A DNA stretch of 64,000 bases from positions 1 to 64,000 of the forward strand of contig JAJYRA010000031.1 in NCBI GenBank assembly GCA_021794355.1, written 5' to 3'. Below, in pieces: positions 59,813-64,000 of this stretch. Origin of the DNA: Thermoplasmata archaeon. Lineage in GTDB: Archaea > Thermoplasmatota > Thermoplasmata > Thermoplasmatales > Thermoplasmataceae. The notes beneath the pieces are model-generated. The model saw only the letters and a list, made by a program, of their open reading frames with translations. It had not been told where the DNA came from and searched no databases. How positions within the stretch are numbered: the stretch's first letter is position 1; the number at the start of each line of letters is the position of its first letter. Both the position numbers and the translations under genes were made by a program.

Positions 59813-61705
59813 TTATCTTTTTCTAAATATCCAGACTGCTGCTGAACCAATAATTGCCAGTACCACAATGATAGCTGCGATAATATAGAGGTCATAGTTC
59901 GAGGAACTTCCAATCTTTTTCTGGGTTGGAGTGAAGTTAACCGTTATGGTCACATTATGCCCACTAACCCTGAAAGTTCCACCAGATGCGCTGTAAGCAT
60001 TTTTACTTGAATGTGCACTATATGAATACGATCCGTTCATAAGATACATTGTGTAGGACGAAAGGCTTATTTGATTGGAATTTTTCATGTCGGTTGAGTT
60101 GATGTACCATACCATGCCTGAGGGTAATCCGGTCTCTTTGAACACAATTGCATATGCAATGAATTTAAACTGAACGGAAGTGACATTGTTTTTACCTGAT
60201 ACCACAGCAGTTCCAGATGTTTGCTTAATAGCATAATTTACTACTGGATTGACCTTATAATTGTATGTTCCGTTTACCTCGAAGAAAGTAATTGTTCCAT
60301 TATTAGATGAACTTGTTGTTCCATTTAACGTAACATCCCACACCGTACCAGTTGCAAGACCGGTTTCAGTGAAAGTTACACCATAGACACTCTTGTTTTG
60401 TCCCGTAAATGTAATGGCCTGATAATAGGGTGTTCCATTGACTACAATAATTCCCTTTGATGGTAGTACTCTGTCAGTGGATTTGGCTGCAACACTGAAT
60501 GAGTATGAGCCGTTCACTTCGCTGAAAGTGATTGTGCCTGAAGTTGATGTTTTAGCAACACCACCAAGGGTAACATTCCATGAAGTTCCTGAAGTAAGGC
60601 CTGATTCAGTGAAAATGACATTATATAATGATGCTGGTCCAGTGAAGGAGGTGGGTGTTACTATTTTATTTCCCTGAAGAGTAACTTCAGTTTGAGCAAG
60701 AGCTCTCCCATTCAGTGAGGCTCCAGTTGAAATTGTTATGGCAGTTTGTGATAGTATGTTACCGGAGAACTGAACTCCTGTGCCCAGACTGACCTTACTT
60801 GCAACGGACCAGAATATATTCTGTGGAAGAGCACCTCCAGTAAGAATCACTTTAGCGCCATTGCCCACAGTAAGTGCACCTGCTACCTGAAATATCCATA
60901 CGGATTTGGAGCTCCCATTTAGTGTGACTGTGTTTGGAATGAGAAGTCCGGAGGTCCATTTATAAAGGCCAGGTACAAGAGTCATTCCGTTAATATTACC
61001 CGCTCCAAGATTTATATATCCAGGATCAGTTCTTCCTTGTGCATTGGTATAGGCCGTATGCATGTCACTAACTGCTGTGGTCAACATACTTGGTGTTGGA
61101 TTGGCATAGTTGGCTGCATACATGTTGCCCGTAACATATGTTGATGTGGAGAACTGTCCGTTGGATGCCATTACCTGGGAGAATCCAGCATAATAAGATG
61201 CTGCTGAAGGGCTTAGACCAATGTTTCCAGTTATGGATGAAGTTCCAGTATTAGTTACAGCTGTTTCGGCTAAAATTGCAAAGTTGCTTGCAGTGCCAAG
61301 ATTTACAGGGGCTAAATTAACGGGTGGAAGTGCCGTAAATGAAATTGCTTGATTATAGTTTATTCCAGAAACGGTAATATTACCGAACTGCGGTGAAGAT
61401 GTAAATCCAGTAACATTTGCTATGCGGTAGGCATAGGTACCATCCTGCATAGAAAATACAATCTCTGATGATGTGGATAGTTCTGAAACATTATTCAAAG
61501 TGACATTCCACTGTGTTCCATTTGATAACCCTGATTCGGTGAAGTTGACATCATAATTTGTAACTGTAGCGGAATGACCTAACAGATTGGAACTATTCTG
61601 GGTTTGATTCAGAACCAATGCACCTGAAGAAATGATGAAAATGAGGGAAATCGCGATAGCTAGCAAAACATTCATTCTTGACAAAAAATTTTTTTTATCA
61701 TTCAT
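59813..61705 (-). CDS. Surface-anchored protein with ice-binding-like (DUF3494) domain and four FTESGL-type repeats
   Basis: N-terminal signal, repeats (FTESGLSNGTQWNVTL, FTESGLTSGTSWNVTL, FTETGLATGTVWDVTL, FKETGLPSGMVWYIN), DUF3494-like block LGTASNFAILAETAVTNTGTSSITGNIGLSP...ILSQTAITISTGASLNGRALAQTEVTLQGN, C-terminal TM. Confidence 0.85.
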   Translation of the reverse strand: MNDKKNFLSRMNVLLAIAISLIFIISSGALVLNQTQNSSNLLGHSATVTNYDVNFTESGLSNGTQWNVTLNNVSELSTSSEIVFSMQDGTYAYRIANVTGFTSSPQFGNITVSGINYNQAISFTALPPVNLAPVNLGTASNFAILAETAVTNTGTSSITGNIGLSPSAASYYAGFSQVMASNGQFSTSTYVTGNMYAANYANPTPSMLTTAVSDMHTAYTNAQGRTDPGYINLGAGNINGMTLVPGLYKWTSGLLIPNTVTLNGSSKSVWIFQVAGALTVGNGAKVILTGGALPQNIFWSVASKVSLGTGVQFSGNILSQTAITISTGASLNGRALAQTEVTLQGNKIVTPTSFTGPASLYNVIFTESGLTSGTSWNVTLGGVAKTSTSGTITFSEVNGSYSFSVAAKSTDRVLPSKGIIVVNGTPYYQAITFTGQNKSVYGVTFTETGLATGTVWDVTLNGTTSSSNNGTITFFEVNGTYNYKVNPVVNYAIKQTSGTAVVSGKNNVTSVQFKFIAYAIVFKETGLPSGMVWYINSTDMKNSNQISLSSYTMYLMNGSYSYSAHSSKNAYSASGGTFRVSGHNVTITVNFTPTQKKIGSSSNYDLYIIAAIIVVLAIIGSAAVWIFRKR

Positions 61706-62011
61706 GACAAAGATATCATGAGTATATATATAAACATAGCTAAAAAAAATAGTGATTTAAAATAGTTGTATTAGATAAAATAATAATTATAATTGCAGAT
61801 TCTTTTATACAATAGTGGATTATCAATAACCGTTTAGATGGATTCTTTCAATTAATTTTCTCCTGTTTGAAAAAGTCGTATCAATCTGTTTCAGCCAGAA
61901 CTCATCAAGTTAAGATTCCATGAAAAAAGGGTGTTTTTAGAAACCTCCAATATATTTGGAAGCTAGTCTATATAAACGTATGATGTTTTTTATTCCTTGT
62001 TATCATTGTGA

Positions 62012-63412
62012 TTGGTGATGTTCAAGTCGACTGATGATACTCTTTCAAGTACACTGGATGTTAGCCAGAGATCCATGAAACCAAATTCCTTGTTTTACCT
62101 CTGGTTTGGGTCAAACCTTACGGTTGCCGATTTTGCTCTTGGTGTATTGGTTGAATCCTACGGATTGAGCATTTATTTTACCTTAATGGCTCTTCTCATT
62201 GCAAACGTTTTCGGAGGATTGCTGGTAGCCCTTATGAGTATCCTTGGGCCAAGAACTGGCATGGGACAGATGGAAATATCCAAGAAATCTTTTGGAAGTG
62301 GTGGTGGAAGAATCTTCTCGCTTTTACAATTTTTAAATACCATAGGTTGGCTTTCAATCAACCTTATAATTTCATCAAGAGCTTTGCAATTTATAATCAG
62401 TTCGCAAGATCAATATACTCCTGTCATTTTTGGAATAAATCTTTTGGAAATTCTTTCACTTTTTATAGTCATGACAATTATCGGGATTACAGTAATTTAT
62501 GGCCACCGATCCATCAAATCGTTTGAAAAAATAATGTCAGTTGTTCTTGGAATTTTATTTGTTGTTATTTCTATTTCTATATTTCTTTCACCCAGCAAAA
62601 ACATTTATTCCTATAATGGTAACTTTTCCTTAATTTCTTTTGCATCCATAATAATGCTTTCCTTTTCATATATAATGTCCTGGGGACCCTATGCGGCAGA
62701 TTATTCAAGATACGTTGAATCTAAGAAATCTGCATCCTTAAAATCCTTTATTTACACATTTCTTGGAACGGCACTTGCTTCATTTCTTGTCGAGGTAGTA
62801 GGATTTTTTGTTGGAATAAACCTAAATCTTAACGGTGTTTTTTCCAACAAGCTTTTCATACCCTTATTGGGTGGATTTTGGGTAATCGGATCGCTCACCC
62901 TATTCCTTGGAGGGCTTTCCGCAAACGCCCTAAACCTTTATTCAAATCTGATGTCAATTCGTTCACTTGGTTTTAAATCTGCAAGAAGATTCATAATTGT
63001 ATCAATCGGTATTTTTACCATCCTCATGGGCTACCTATTTTATAACACATTTTCATCATATTTCGAAGGTTTTCTATATGTTCTGGATTACTGGATAACC
63101 CCATGGATAGGTGTAATGATCGCTGAATATTTCCTGGTCAGAAGGAAGGAATACTATGCTTCAAGTATAAACTGGAATCCCATATTCTCCTACTTAATTT
63201 CCATAGCCATCTCAGTTCCTTTCATGGACACGGTGCAGTATTACTTTGGCCTATCTATCCCATTCTATTCCATAACTTCAGGCATAGATTTCAGCTACGT
63301 TATTTCATTCTTCATTGCCATTATTGTAACTTATCTATTTGAGGAGAAATTTGGAAGAAAAACTGTTACCAGCTTAAAGAGAGAGAACACAATTATTGGT
63401 TCTCAGGAATAG
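62012..63412 (+). CDS. NCS1-family cytosine/purine permease
   Basis: FYLWFGSNLTVADFALGVL; GPRTGMGQMEISKKSFG; SWGPYAADYSRYV. Confidence 0.88.
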   Translation: MVMFKSTDDTLSSTLDVSQRSMKPNSLFYLWFGSNLTVADFALGVLVESYGLSIYFTLMALLIANVFGGLLVALMSILGPRTGMGQMEISKKSFGSGGGRIFSLLQFLNTIGWLSINLIISSRALQFIISSQDQYTPVIFGINLLEILSLFIVMTIIGITVIYGHRSIKSFEKIMSVVLGILFVVISISIFLSPSKNIYSYNGNFSLISFASIIMLSFSYIMSWGPYAADYSRYVESKKSASLKSFIYTFLGTALASFLVEVVGFFVGINLNLNGVFSNKLFIPLLGGFWVIGSLTLFLGGLSANALNLYSNLMSIRSLGFKSARRFIIVSIGIFTILMGYLFYNTFSSYFEGFLYVLDYWITPWIGVMIAEYFLVRRKEYYASSINWNPIFSYLISIAISVPFMDTVQYYFGLSIPFYSITSGIDFSYVISFFIAIIVTYLFEEKFGRKTVTSLKRENTIIGSQE

Positions 63413-64000
63413 TCTCTCCCTTTTTAATCTCTACAGAAAGCAGCTCCCTAGATAGAATAGAGTTAGAGAATATTTTTTTTGCCTCATCAAGCAGTATTTC
63501 TGGATTGTCCACTCTCGGACTATAATGGAAGAGATAGAAACTTTTAACTTCTGCACTCCGTGCTATTTCAGCTGCCTGTCTTGATGACGAATGCCCAAAC
63601 TCATTTACCTTTGGTTCAAGAGATGAGTCTGTAGTTGTATCGTGAATCAATACGTCAACACCTTTTGCAAATTCCGGCATGTTTGGATTGGGTCTTGTGT
63701 CCCCACTGTATACCATACTTCTTCCCTTTTTTATCCCTCCTGAAATTTCATTAAGTGTTATGATCCTACCATCAAGGTTTATTGACCCATTCTTCCTTAT
63801 TTTTTCAAGCTTTTCAGAGGGGATACCAAGTAATTTTGCTTTTTCTGGATCGATTTTCACCATGTCATTCTCAGTAACCTTATAGGAAACTGCAGGAACA
63901 GGATGATCCGCTTTCAGTGTATCGATCCTGAAAAATCCTGTTTCCACAGATCCACCGAACGGGATTTCGTTTATCTCTATCTCGAAGCCTAGGGAGAAAT
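63393..64000 (-). CDS. rnz: Ribonuclease Z (tRNase Z), C-terminal part; runs off window end
   Basis: Frame open to 64000: ...FSLGFEIEINEIPFGGSVETGFFRIDTLKADHPVPAVSYKV...MVYSGDTRPNPNMPEFAKGVDVLIHDTT...EFGHSSSRQAAEIARSAEVKSFYLFHYSPR. Confidence 0.92.
   Translation of the reverse strand, partial: FSLGFEIEINEIPFGGSVETGFFRIDTLKADHPVPAVSYKVTENDMVKIDPEKAKLLGIPSEKLEKIRKNGSINLDGRIITLNEISGGIKKGRSMVYSGDTRPNPNMPEFAKGVDVLIHDTTTDSSLEPKVNEFGHSSSRQAAEIARSAEVKSFYLFHYSPRVDNPEILLDEAKKIFSNSILSRELLSVEIKKGETIPENQ

Noticed and set aside
1-64000. CRISPR array
   Set aside because: No regularly spaced direct repeats with unique spacers seen on reading the intergenic regions.

Overview
The window looks like chromosome from a Thermoplasmatales-type archaeon, possibly Cuniculiplasma- or Ferroplasma-like. 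Clues are AT-rich DNA, TFIIB and Gar1, split GMP synthase, split transketolase, an archaeal pilin, a DUF929-like protein and FtsZ. Most of it is ordinary housekeeping and metabolism: purB, purD, a thioredoxin/thioredoxin reductase/Rieske set, a thiolase/hydroxyacyl-CoA dehydrogenase/enoyl-CoA hydratase cluster, a GH15 glucosidase with a sugar ABC transporter, transketolase and transaldolase, malic enzyme, asnS-hemE-hemH, and several permeases. One tRNA (Leu, CAA) is present. A truncated TnpB reading frame runs off the left edge and a tRNase Z runs off the right edge; the TnpB is missing from the supplied ORF track. The strongest leads are: (1) a sugar-binding protein whose C-lobe segment appears moved to its N-terminus; (2) a tightly packed three-gene unit of unknown function at 8.2-12.0 kb (SelO/kinase-like protein, coiled-coil protein, membrane protein with a C-terminal zinc ribbon); (3) an intergenic region at 39.07-39.16 kb with mutually exclusive stems; (4) a perfect 12-bp inverted repeat just upstream of the sugar-binding protein promoter; (5) an ice-binding-like (DUF3494) domain embedded in a repeat-bearing surface protein. 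No CRISPR array or complete defence island was seen apart from a VapBC pair. All calls come from reading the sequence; no database search was run.
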